Below are positions 5,909 through 11,996 of a DNA stretch of 11,996 bases, piece by piece. The notes below the pieces were generated by a model that was given only the letters and a program-made list of their open reading frames with translations, had not been told where the DNA came from and searched no databases. The stretch's first letter is position 1. The number at the start of each line of letters is the position of its first letter. Source of the DNA: an uncultured Bacilli bacterium (lineage in GTDB: Bacteria; Bacillota_I; Bacilli_A; RF39; UBA660); assembly GCA_947623645.1 (NCBI GenBank), contig CANQHK010000026.1, forward strand, positions 1 to 11,996. The letters are read 5' to 3'. The position numbers and the translations under genes are program-made.

Positions 5909-5935
5909 CCTAGATAGATTTGAAAGGAAGCAGGA

Positions 5936-6292
5936 ATGAGAGTAAAAGTATTTACAAAACGTACGATTTTAACAGAAGTAGTAGAACATCAAACGATGGG
6001 AATTTATCATCAAAATTGTTTAGATTTTTTTGAAGAAGATGCAAAAGTTTCTTTGGATTTTTCGAAAAAGCAAATGATTCGAGAAGATTCTCAGAAAAAA
6101 CTGGTGTATAATTTTTTGGAAAAGTGTGAAACTGTAAATGATGTTTTTATAAAAGACTTGAATCAACATCTTGATCTTGCTATTTTTACGGAAAAATTCG
6201 AGCCTCACGAAAAATCTTTTATTCTTGTTTATGACCTTCTTTTGGAAAAAAAGAAAGTTACTTATGAAGTTCGTTGGGAGGATGCAAAATGA
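5936..6292 (+). CDS. DUF1934 (YwiB-like) family protein
   Basis: This is a small cytoplasmic protein of 118 residues with no signal peptide or membrane helix. The family assignment rests mostly on position: DUF1934 proteins such as B. subtilis YwiB are encoded directly upstream of argS and are predicted beta-barrel (calycin-like) proteins of unknown function. The sequence fits a strand-rich fold of that kind, and the end (FILVYDLLLEKKKVTYEVRWE, about residues 95-115) resembles the family's closing strands with alternating hydrophobic residues. It is somewhat shorter than the roughly 140 residues I expect. AAAGGAAG (5923-5930) lies five bases before the ATG. Its TGA overlaps the argS start (ATGA), so translation of the two is likely coupled. 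What it does for arginyl-tRNA synthetase, if anything, is unknown. Confidence 0.65.
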   Translation: MRVKVFTKRTILTEVVEHQTMGIYHQNCLDFFEEDAKVSLDFSKKQMIREDSQKKLVYNFLEKCETVNDVFIKDLNQHLDLAIFTEKFEPHEKSFILVYDLLLEKKKVTYEVRWEDAK

Positions 6293-8028
6293 GTGTTTTA
6301 AAAGAAATAACGACGACGATTCAGGATGTTTTTTCAACCCTTGGATATTCTTTGGATAAAGTAAATTTTGTTCGCTGTCAAAGAAGTGAATTGGGGGATT
6401 ACCAAATTAATGACTGTATGGCTCTTGCTAAAAAGTATAGGAAGAATCCTCGTGAGATTGCGGAAGAGGTTGCTTCTAAATTAAAAGAAAATCCTTATTT
6501 TTCTTCGGTTGAAGTAGCAGGATGCGGATTTATTAATCTTCGTTTTGCTGATGCGTTCTACCTTTATCTTTTAAATTCAATGCGGGAAGATTTGTTTTCG
6601 AATATCGATAAGATGGACGCTAAAAAGATTGTTTTGGATTACGGTGGAGCCAATGCTGCTAAGGCTTTACATGTCGGGCATATGAGGAGTGCAAATATTG
6701 GGGAAGCTTTAAGACGTCTTGCCATTCTTCTTGGAAATGAAGTGATTTCTGACGTTCATCTTGGGGATATGGGACGTCAAGCAGGAATGGTGATTTCCCA
6801 GTTAAAAAGGGAACAACCGGATCTTCCTTGGTTTCAAAAGGATTATCAAGGGGAATATCCAGAAATTGCTCTTACGAATGAAGATTTAGGAAGAATGTAT
6901 CCGGAAGCTAGCAAAGCTGCAGCAGAATCGGAAGAGAGAATGCAAGAAGTTCGAGAGATTACCGCAATGATTGACCAGGGTGATGTTGCACTTACGGATT
7001 TGTGGAAAAAAATTGTTCGCATTTCTAGTGTTGGTATTCAAAAAACGTATGACCGTCTTCAAACTCATTTTGATTTATGGGAGGGTGAGATGGATGCTTG
7101 CCAATATAAGGACGATGTTCTAAAAGTTTTCGATCGTTTTCTTTATGAATCCGATGGAGCCCTTGTAATCGATGTAGAAAAAGAGGATGATGCGAAAGAA
7201 ATTCCTCCGTTAATTGTTATCAAAAGTGATGGTTCAACCATCTATGCTACGAGGGATTTAGGAACTTTATATTCCAGAATGGAAAGATTTCATCCCGATG
7301 AAATATGGTATGTTACGGATGATCGTCAATCTCTTTATTTCGAACAGATTTTTCGAGCTTCTTATAAAACGGGATTGGTTCCATCTTCTACATTCTTAGG
7401 ACACTATAGTTTTGGTACGATTAATGGAAGTGATGGTCGACCATTTAAGACGCGAGATGGTGGAGTTATGGAACTTTCCATGCTTCTCGATTTGGTAAAA
7501 GAGGAAGTTTCTAAGAGAATGCGAGAGGATATTGTGGGAAGAGAACGGGAAGAAATTGCTGAAGATTTGACGATTGCTACCATTAAATACGCCGATTTAC
7601 TTCCTTTTCGAGGAACCGATTATATTTTCGATGTTTCCAAATTTTCGGAACTAGAAGGAAAGACCGGACCTTATCTTTTATATTCTACGATTCGAATGAA
7701 ATCTTTACTAAATCGTGCAGAAGATGCACAAATTCCATTTTCTCTTGCTTTAGAACTAAAAGGAGGACTAGATTCGAAAGTTGTTTTGGAACTCCTTTCT
7801 TTACCTCTTGTTTTGGAACACGCTTATCAAGAGAAAAGTTTGAATGAGGTTTGTGAATATTTATATCGACTTGCTAGTAGTTATAATACCTTTTATGCGG
7901 AAAACCATATATTAACTGAAGAAAATGCTTCTTTACAGAAGACTTGGCTTACTTTAACAAAAGTTGTTTACGACGTTATTTCTTTACTTTTAGACACCCT
8001 TGCTATAAAAGGTCCAGAAAAGATGTAA
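6289..8028 (+). CDS. argS: Arginyl-tRNA synthetase
   Basis: A class I synthetase that attaches arginine to tRNA-Arg. Of 579 residues, the N-terminal tRNA-binding Add1 domain covers about 1-100. The Rossmann catalytic core follows, with DYGGANAAKALHVGHMRS holding the HIGH motif as H128-V-G-H131. The KMSK loop is replaced by FKTRDGG (Lys387), as is common in ArgRS of this type. The C-terminal anticodon-binding DALR domain starts near TGPYLLYSTIRMKSLLNRAE and runs to the end. An in-frame TTG at 6274 would add five residues, but GGGAGG (6276-6281) seven bases before the ATG at 6289 clearly sets that start, which overlaps the upstream stop codon. No T-box leader (no AAGGTGGTACCGCG-type element) is seen in the operon leader, so tRNA-responsive attenuation is unlikely here. 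Confidence 0.97.
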   Translation: MSVLKEITTTIQDVFSTLGYSLDKVNFVRCQRSELGDYQINDCMALAKKYRKNPREIAEEVASKLKENPYFSSVEVAGCGFINLRFADAFYLYLLNSMREDLFSNIDKMDAKKIVLDYGGANAAKALHVGHMRSANIGEALRRLAILLGNEVISDVHLGDMGRQAGMVISQLKREQPDLPWFQKDYQGEYPEIALTNEDLGRMYPEASKAAAESEERMQEVREITAMIDQGDVALTDLWKKIVRISSVGIQKTYDRLQTHFDLWEGEMDACQYKDDVLKVFDRFLYESDGALVIDVEKEDDAKEIPPLIVIKSDGSTIYATRDLGTLYSRMERFHPDEIWYVTDDRQSLYFEQIFRASYKTGLVPSSTFLGHYSFGTINGSDGRPFKTRDGGVMELSMLLDLVKEEVSKRMREDIVGREREEIAEDLTIATIKYADLLPFRGTDYIFDVSKFSELEGKTGPYLLYSTIRMKSLLNRAEDAQIPFSLALELKGGLDSKVVLELLSLPLVLEHAYQEKSLNEVCEYLYRLASSYNTFYAENHILTEENASLQKTWLTLTKVVYDVISLLLDTLAIKGPEKM

Positions 8029-8034
8029 AAATAC

Positions 8035-8063
8035 TTGTCAAAGATATTAAAAAGTGATATAAG
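8035..8063 (+). promoter_or_regulatory. Sigma-A promoter of rpoE
   Basis: TTGTCA (8035-8040), 17-base spacer, TATAAG (8058-8063) with TGA just upstream (extended -10). It starts six bases after the argS stop codon, giving rpoE its own transcription start. Confidence 0.75.
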
Positions 8064-8068
8064 TTTAG

Positions 8069-8094
8069 TTGTTGAAATTCGTCAACAAATTTTT
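8069..8094 (+). terminator. Hairpin with T-run between argS and rpoE
   Basis: TTGTTGA (8069-8075) and TCAACAA (8082-8088) pair perfectly around a six-base loop, followed by ATTTTT. It can end the argS message. For transcripts begun at the rpoE promoter it lies at the extreme 5' end, where it is too early to terminate and may instead protect the mRNA. Confidence 0.55.
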
Positions 8095-8135
8095 ATCCAT
8101 TACATATAATGCAATTGATCAATGAGGAGGATGTT

Positions 8136-8576
8136 ATGAGTATTCGTGAAATGAACAAAGAAGATTTAGAATTACTTTCTAATAAAGATATTACAAATTT
8201 ATTACTAGAAGAAAAGGGTTGTCAAAATACAGCAGAACTGTTTGAACAAATTATTAAACTTTTAAATTTACCAAAGTCAACTTTTGATAATAAGATTGGT
8301 GATTATTTTACTTCTCTTACTACCGATAAAAGATTTTTATTACTAGAAGATGGTACTTGGGATTTAAGAAGCCGTCATACGGTTGATAAAATTGTAAAAG
8401 GTGTCGAAGAAGACGATGAAGAATTAGAGGATATTGTTTCTGAAGAAGAGGAAGAAGAAGCAGAATCAATGGACTTTGATATAAATGGTGATGATGAAGA
8501 AACTTTTGATGATACCGACGATGATTTAAAAGATTTAGTTGTATTAGATGAAGATGAATTAGAGTTAGAACAATAA
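8136..8576 (+). CDS. rpoE: DNA-directed RNA polymerase delta subunit
   Basis: Delta binds core RNA polymerase in Gram-positive Bacilli, increases its recycling and changes promoter selectivity. The 146-residue protein has the two expected halves. An N-terminal HARE-HTH domain (about 1-85) contains LFEQIIKLLNLPKSTFDNKIGDYFTSLTTDKRFLLLEDGTWDLRS. An intrinsically disordered, extremely acidic C-terminal tail (about 90-146) is rich in Asp and Glu. The tail is somewhat shorter than in Bacillus. The frame is open from an earlier ATG at 8109, but GAGGAGG (8124-8130) five bases before the ATG at 8136 fixes the start, and MSI is how the family usually begins. It has its own promoter. The argS-rpoE order is shared with B. 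subtilis. Confidence 0.93.
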   Translation: MSIREMNKEDLELLSNKDITNLLLEEKGCQNTAELFEQIIKLLNLPKSTFDNKIGDYFTSLTTDKRFLLLEDGTWDLRSRHTVDKIVKGVEEDDEELEDIVSEEEEEEAESMDFDINGDDEETFDDTDDDLKDLVVLDEDELELEQ

Positions 8577-8613
8577 AATAAAAATAGATTCCAAAAAAGA
8601 AGGAAATTTGAAT

Positions 8614-8640
8614 ATGCCTTTTAAAGGAGGGTATTTATGA
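8614..8640 (+). CDS. Possible 8-codon leader ORF coupled to prfA
   Basis: ATG at 8614 opens a tiny frame, MPFKGGYL, whose TGA (8638-8640) overlaps the prfA ATG as ATGA. AGAAGGA lies about ten bases before it. The prfA Shine-Dalgarno site is within its codons (Lys-Gly-Gly), so these codons may simply be the ribosome site read as protein. No evidence that it is expressed. Confidence 0.2.
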   Translation: MPFKGGYL

Positions 8641-9698
8641 TTGAAAGATTAGATGCCATTGAAAAAAAATATCAGGAATTACAGGATGAGTTAATTCAAC
8701 CAGAAGTAATGTCAAATATTGAAAAACTTACGAAAATTTCGAAAGAAGCCAGTGATTTGGAAGAAACCGTTATGACATATTCTGCTTATAAGAAAGTTTT
8801 GGAATCCATTCCTGAATTAAAAGAAATGCTTAAAGATCCTGAACTTTCAGAAATGGCTAGGGAAGATTTAGAAAGAGCCGAAAAGGAGAAAGTGCAGCTG
8901 GAAGAAAAATTAGAGATTTTATTAATTCCAAAAGATCCAAATGATGGAAAGAATGTTATCGTTGAAATTCGGGGTGCAGCTGGGGGAGATGAAGCCAATA
9001 TTTTTGCAGGAGATCTATTCCGGATGTATTCTCGGTATGCTGAAAGACAAGGATTTAAAATTGAAATTATCAATGCTATCGAAGGGGTAGCAGGAGGTTT
9101 TTCACAAATTGAGTTTATGGTTAAAGGGGATAGTGTCTATTCGAAATTAAAATATGAAAGTGGATCCCACAGAGTTCAAAGAGTTCCAGAAACGGAGTCT
9201 CAAGGGCGCATTCAAACTTCTACAGCTACAGTTTTAGTAATGCCCGAAGCAGAGGATGTAAATATTGAAATTAATCCTGCTGATCTTCGAATTGATATTT
9301 ACCGAAGTAGTGGATGTGGAGGACAAGGAGTTAATACAACCGATTCTGCTGTTCGAATTACGCATTTACCAACCAATACTGTTGTTACTTGTCAGAATGA
9401 AAGAAGTCAAATTCAAAATAAAGAACAAGCGATGAAAGTTTTGAAAGCAAGACTTTATGAAGCAGAACTTCAAAAGCAAGAAGAAGCTCTTGGAGATGAA
9501 AGACGAAACAAGATTGGAAGAGGAAATCGAGCTGAAAAAATCCGGACGTATAATTATCCACAAAATCGTGTTACAGATCATAGAATTGGCTATACAACGA
9601 ACAATTTGGATCGTATTATGAATGGAGCATTAGACGAAATCATCGAGGCTTTAATTACAGAAGATCAAAAGAGAAAACTACAAGGAGAGGAAGAATAG
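8637..9698 (+). CDS. prfA: Peptide chain release factor 1
   Basis: RF1 recognises UAA and UAG in the ribosomal A site and triggers peptide release. The 353-residue length is typical. Domain 1 is a coiled coil (about 1-95). [16 protein letters not shown] (112-127) is a conserved block. The codon-recognition tripeptide PxT of RF1 is PET (184-186) in [18 protein letters not shown], which distinguishes it from RF2 (SPF). The catalytic GGQ is at 228-230 in [26 protein letters not shown] (8623-8631) lies five bases before the ATG. The gap of 60 bases from rpoE has no clear promoter or terminator, so it is probably read from the rpoE promoter. The next gene starts two bases after its stop. Confidence 0.97.
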   Translation: MIERLDAIEKKYQELQDELIQPEVMSNIEKLTKISKEASDLEETVMTYSAYKKVLESIPELKEMLKDPELSEMAREDLERAEKEKVQLEEKLEILLIPKDPNDGKNVIVEIRGAAGGDEANIFAGDLFRMYSRYAERQGFKIEIINAIEGVAGGFSQIEFMVKGDSVYSKLKYESGSHRVQRVPETESQGRIQTSTATVLVMPEAEDVNIEINPADLRIDIYRSSGCGGQGVNTTDSAVRITHLPTNTVVTCQNERSQIQNKEQAMKVLKARLYEAELQKQEEALGDERRNKIGRGNRAEKIRTYNYPQNRVTDHRIGYTTNNLDRIMNGALDEIIEALITEDQKRKLQGEEE

Positions 9699-9700
9699 AA

Positions 9701-10003
9701 ATGTTTACTTGCTCTTATAAAGAGGAATGTAGGAATTATTTTAAAAAAGAAAAGATGCACACGATTCAAGAAGCTAAAAGCACTTTATCGTATATTCGTG
9801 CTCTTTTATCAAGTCCTAAAAAACCAGAGTGTGATTCTTATTGTCCTATTTATAATCAATTTATCTATGAAGATTATTGTACTTATTTAAAAAGTATGGG
9901 GCTGGGTCAAGAAAAAGAAAAAATTCATTCAATGGATTCTGAAAAAACTTTGTGTATGAATAAAACGCTGATTCGGTCCATTCTTCAAAATAGAAAATAC
10001 TAG
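9701..10003 (+). CDS. Unrecognised cysteine-rich small protein between prfA and prmC
   Basis: I do not recognise this 100-residue protein. It has no signal peptide or membrane helix. Six cysteines stand at 4, 10, 44, 48, 60 and 85: an N-terminal C-x5-C, then CDSYCPIY (C-x3-C) with a further Cys 12 residues on and one near the end. Such spacing in a cytoplasmic protein suggests zinc or iron-sulfur binding, or a redox role, but no named motif fits. It is otherwise rich in Lys, Glu and Tyr. GGAGAGGAAG lies inside the last codons of prfA, and the gene starts two bases after the prfA stop, so it is certainly read with prfA and probably coupled in translation. A hairpin terminator begins at its own stop codon. 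Its codon use matches that of its neighbours, which supports a real, resident gene. Confidence 0.75.
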   Translation: MFTCSYKEECRNYFKKEKMHTIQEAKSTLSYIRALLSSPKKPECDSYCPIYNQFIYEDYCTYLKSMGLGQEKEKIHSMDSEKTLCMNKTLIRSILQNRKY

Positions 10004-10023
10004 CGAACTTGTTAGTGTTTTTT
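9998..10023 (+). terminator. Intrinsic terminator after the cysteine-rich gene
   Basis: TACTAGC (9998-10004) pairs with GTTAGTG (10011-10017) using two G-U wobbles, followed by six T. The stem overlaps the stop codon. The wobbles make it moderate, so some readthrough into prmC is likely; no good separate prmC promoter is visible. Confidence 0.65.
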
Positions 10024-10060
10024 GCTTATAAAGAAAAGTTTTTAAAGGAAGGATGTTGGA

Positions 10061-10888
10061 ATGCAAACAGTAGAAGATTTAATTGTTTATGGAAAAAGTC
10101 GGGTTCATTCTGATTTTGCTCGGATGTTACTTGCTGATTTACTTTCGATGAATACGTTAGAACTTTATAATTGCTTAGATATGGAAGTAGATCCTCATGT
10201 TTTTGTAGAATATAAAGAAAAACTCAAGCAAGTAGAGGAGAAAAAGCCCATTCAATATGTTATGGGAAATGTAGATTTTTATGGTTCTTCCTTTTATATT
10301 GATGAAAATGTGTTAATTCCAAGGTTTGAAACGGAAGAGTTGGTAGAAAATACGAAAAAATTCATTCAAAAGAAATTTGGTAATGCTCCAATTCGTCTTT
10401 TAGATTTAGGTTGTGGAAGTGGAGTAATCGGTCTTACTTTAAAAAAACTTCTTCCTCAAATCGATGTTACTCTTTTGGATATTAGCCCAAAAGCATTAGA
10501 AGTTACGCGTCGAAATGCTCTTCAATTAGGACTTTCTGTTCACGTTTTAGAAGGAGATATGCTGGATGGAATCGATGAAAAATTTCACGTTATTATTAGC
10601 AATCCTCCTTATATTCGAGAAAATGAAGAAATTCAAGAAATTGTTCGTGAAAACGAACCGGCTCTTGCTTTATATGGAGGAGAAGATGGTCTTCTTTATT
10701 ACCGAAAAATTTTATCGAGTTGTAAGAAAAACTTAGAAAAAGACTTTCTAATCGCCTTTGAAATTGGAGAACAGCAAAAAGAAGATATCCGCAAAATTGT
10801 GGATAAATATTTTGAAAACGTAGAGTTCACTTGTCAAAAAGATTTAAGTGGAAGAGATCGAATGGTATTTATTGAATCTATTTTTTGA
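10061..10888 (+). CDS. prmC: Release factor glutamine methyltransferase PrmC
   Basis: PrmC transfers a methyl group from S-adenosylmethionine to the glutamine of the GGQ motif in RF1 and RF2, raising release efficiency; its RF1 substrate is encoded just upstream. Of 275 residues, an N-terminal helical domain that holds the release factor covers about 1-85. The linker has the PRFETEEL block, usually PRPETE or PRPDTE. The methyltransferase fold has the SAM-binding LLDLGCGSG (113-121), the acidic LLDIS at the end of the second strand, and the catalytic NPPY at 181-184. AAAGGAAGG about nine bases before the ATG supports the start. It lies 57 bases after the cysteine-rich gene with a terminator between, so expression may rely on readthrough. 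The gene usually found next in many Firmicutes (tsaC/sua5) is not here. Confidence 0.95.
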   Translation: MQTVEDLIVYGKSRVHSDFARMLLADLLSMNTLELYNCLDMEVDPHVFVEYKEKLKQVEEKKPIQYVMGNVDFYGSSFYIDENVLIPRFETEELVENTKKFIQKKFGNAPIRLLDLGCGSGVIGLTLKKLLPQIDVTLLDISPKALEVTRRNALQLGLSVHVLEGDMLDGIDEKFHVIISNPPYIRENEEIQEIVRENEPALALYGGEDGLLYYRKILSSCKKNLEKDFLIAFEIGEQQKEDIRKIVDKYFENVEFTCQKDLSGRDRMVFIESIF

Positions 10889-10967
10889 TAAAAGATGATA
10901 ATTCGAAAAAAATGGTAGCGTTCATTTTGTTTTCCCTAAGAGAGTATATAAAAACAACCTTTTTATG

Positions 10968-10990
10968 AATTATGATTTTCGTAATTTTAA
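10968..10990 (+). terminator. Weak hairpin downstream of prmC
   Basis: AATTATG (10968-10974) and CGTAATT (10980-10986) form a 7-bp AT-rich stem with one G-U pair, followed by only a short T run. It is a poor terminator, but the only candidate after prmC in the 242-base gap. Confidence 0.25.
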
Positions 10991-11083
10991 AACAGTCCCA
11001 TCAACTTGAGCATAAAATTCCTCCTTGTATTTTAAAATTCTATTTTTTTGAAAATTAAAATGAATGCTTTTTAGGAAAAATAC
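10970..11083 (-). pseudogene. Possible remnant of a gene end on the minus strand
   Basis: A 37-codon open stretch on the minus strand ends at a TAA (10972-10970). Its last part, YKEEFYAQVDGTVLKLRKS, reads like the end of a folded protein, but there is no start codon and a stop lies just upstream. An overlapping frame has a perfect AAGGAGG (11026-11020) six bases before an ATG, but encodes only eight residues (MLKLMGLF). This may be the decayed end of a lost gene at the boundary to the accessory region, or chance. Confidence 0.2.
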
Positions 11084-11112
11084 TTAAAAAATATATAGAA
11101 ATATAGTATAAT
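11084..11112 (+). promoter_or_regulatory. Promoter of the DUF3800 gene
   Basis: A perfect TATAAT (11107-11112) lies 17 bases after a weak TTAAAA (11084-11089) in very AT-rich DNA. Transcription would start about 10 bases before the GAGGTGG ribosome site. Confidence 0.6.
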
Positions 11113-11130
11113 GTAATTCGAGGTGGTATA

Positions 11131-11826
11131 ATGATCGAACTATACTGCGATGAAAGTAGACAAGATCTATTCTATAATAAAAATGTTATTACAGATACAA
11201 ATAAGTATATATTTATTGGGGGAGTAATGATTGATAGAGATGATCGGTTAGAAATAAAAAATAAAATAAATAATTTGAAAAGAAAGTACGATTTAAATAT
11301 TAAAACAGAGTTAAAATGGAATAGAGTAACGAAAAGATATCTAGATTTATATAAAGAAATGATTGATATATATATTACTTATAATATTAATTTTAGAACA
11401 ATTTGTATTGACTCAAGTAAAATAGATTTAAAATATCATAATGATAATGCTGAATTAGGTTTTTATAAGTTCTATTATCAATTGTTAAATAATTGGATTT
11501 CATCAGATTCGAAGTATACAATATATACAGATGTAAAAACTTATAGTGATCCAAACGTACTAAATGATTTGAAAAGATGCTTAAATAATAAAAATCATCC
11601 GGATAATATAGAAAAAATATATGCTATAGAATCACATGAGTCAGTTTTTCTACAATTAGAAGATATATTAATGGGGGCTACTTCATATAAAATGAATTTT
11701 GGTAGAAATGGTAATTCAAAGGTAAAACTAGAATTAATTCATTATCTTGAAACTAAATTGGGTCATGAATTAAAACCAACTAATAAAAACGCAGCAAAAT
11801 TCAATTTATTTGAAATAAGATTATAA
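11131..11826 (+). CDS. DUF3800 domain protein (predicted RNase H-fold nuclease-like)
   Basis: DUF3800 proteins are widespread accessory proteins predicted to have an RNase H-like fold; they are often found near mobile elements and defence genes, but the function is not established. This 231-residue copy has the expected acidic positions: IELYCDES at the start (Asp7), ELKW (60-63, Glu60), YTDVKT (Asp134) and the hallmark ESVFLQLEDILMGA (170-183, Gln175, Asp178, Gly182). The first strand, a central variable region and the LQ..D..GA helix are in family order, so the protein appears complete. GAGGTGG (11120-11126) lies four bases before the ATG. Codon use differs from the housekeeping genes: about a dozen ATA isoleucines and mostly AGA arginines, both scarce upstream, which suggests recent transfer. 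The next gene begins one base after its stop, so the two form a pair. Confidence 0.88.
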   Translation: MIELYCDESRQDLFYNKNVITDTNKYIFIGGVMIDRDDRLEIKNKINNLKRKYDLNIKTELKWNRVTKRYLDLYKEMIDIYITYNINFRTICIDSSKIDLKYHNDNAELGFYKFYYQLLNNWISSDSKYTIYTDVKTYSDPNVLNDLKRCLNNKNHPDNIEKIYAIESHESVFLQLEDILMGATSYKMNFGRNGNSKVKLELIHYLETKLGHELKPTNKNAAKFNLFEIRL

Positions 11827-11827
11827 T

Positions 11828-11996
11828 ATGAGTAGTGTACCAGATTTTGTAACTTTATCATCACCAGTTGAATATAAAAAATACTATGTAGAAAAATATT
11901 GTAAAAATGGGTTACAGACATTTGATGGAATTAAAGTCAAATTTTATGAAGATCAGTTTGAACATGCATTTTATGAGTCTTCAAATAAAGCAAAAA
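11828..11996 (+). CDS. Start of an unrecognised gene paired with DUF3800 (cut by the window end)
   Basis: ATG at 11828 opens a frame that runs to the window edge (56 codons). It begins one base after the DUF3800 stop, and no Shine-Dalgarno site is visible, so translation probably depends on ribosomes finishing DUF3800. The visible part has polar residues and a motif-like stretch, QTFDGIKVKFYEDQFEHAFY. A histidine with aromatic and acidic neighbours (F..HAFYES) recalls nuclease-type domains encoded beside DUF3800 elsewhere, but this is a guess from a fragment. Codon use (ATT/AAA/TAT, AT-rich) matches DUF3800 more than the housekeeping genes. Confidence 0.7.
   Translation, partial: MSSVPDFVTLSSPVEYKKYYVEKYCKNGLQTFDGIKVKFYEDQFEHAFYESSNKAK

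Noticed and set aside
5909..5935. T-box leader for argS
   Set aside because: The leader is only about 20 bases and has no T-box consensus.
6274..6288. TTG start adding five residues to ArgRS
   Set aside because: GGGAGG is correctly spaced for the ATG at 6289, and the TTG lies before or within that site.
10009..10032. Promoter for prmC (TTGTTA and TATAAA)
   Set aside because: The spacer would be only 12 bases.
1..11996. tRNA, rRNA, CRISPR array, insertion sequence or attachment site
   Set aside because: None seen: no regularly spaced repeats beyond the 11-bp array, no transposase, no terminal inverted repeats and no cloverleaf.

Overview
The window is low-GC DNA from a Gram-positive bacterium, most likely a member of the Bacilli that forms spores or descends from spore formers. 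The evidence is an RNA polymerase delta subunit (rpoE), a GerQ-type spore coat protein, strong Shine-Dalgarno sites of the AAGGAGG type, and sigma-A-like promoters with extended -10 elements. TGA is used as a stop codon (the DUF1934 gene and prmC end in it), so this is not the mycoplasma code. ung near gerQ, a class A penicillin-binding protein near a DUF1934 gene-argS-rpoE, and prfA near prmC all echo neighbourhoods I recall from the yw region of the Bacillus subtilis chromosome. I cannot name the genus; a gut Bacilli lineage is a guess.

Layout. Bases 1-92 hold the last 29 codons of a membrane transporter, probably a sodium:alanine symporter. ung (149-829, +) has its own promoter and a hairpin terminator that also serves the opposite strand. 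Two minus-strand genes follow. One is a lemA-like gene (958-1410) that appears frameshifted at a run of nine A, because its expected C-terminal end continues in another frame to base 840. The other is gerQ (1481-1843). A divergent region with 11-bp tandem repeats and a strong promoter then drives a plus-strand pair: a self-inhibited (class II) Fic protein and a PduL-type phosphate acyltransferase (2009-3583). Convergent to these is a long class A penicillin-binding protein gene on the minus strand (3613-5616).

The 319-base gap 5617-5935 has no protein gene. It contains the PBP promoter, a candidate small RNA of about 100 nt on the minus strand, and the promoter of the next operon. From 5936 the plus strand carries a DUF1934 gene and argS (stop/start overlap), then rpoE from its own promoter, prfA, an unrecognised cysteine-rich small protein, and prmC. 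These are translation and transcription housekeeping genes: argS charges tRNA-Arg, prfA is release factor 1, and prmC methylates the GGQ glutamine of release factors. The cysteine-rich protein sits exactly between the last two.

After prmC the character changes. A 242-base spacer with a possible gene remnant leads to a DUF3800 gene (11131-11826) and, one base later, the start of a second gene that runs off the window. Codon use here shifts to ATA and AGA, which suggests an acquired accessory cassette. DUF3800 proteins look like RNase H-fold nucleases, so a defence or mobile-element role is plausible but not shown.

The points most worth a second look are the DUF3800 pair, the candidate small RNA, the A9 frameshift in lemA and the cysteine-rich protein between prfA and prmC.
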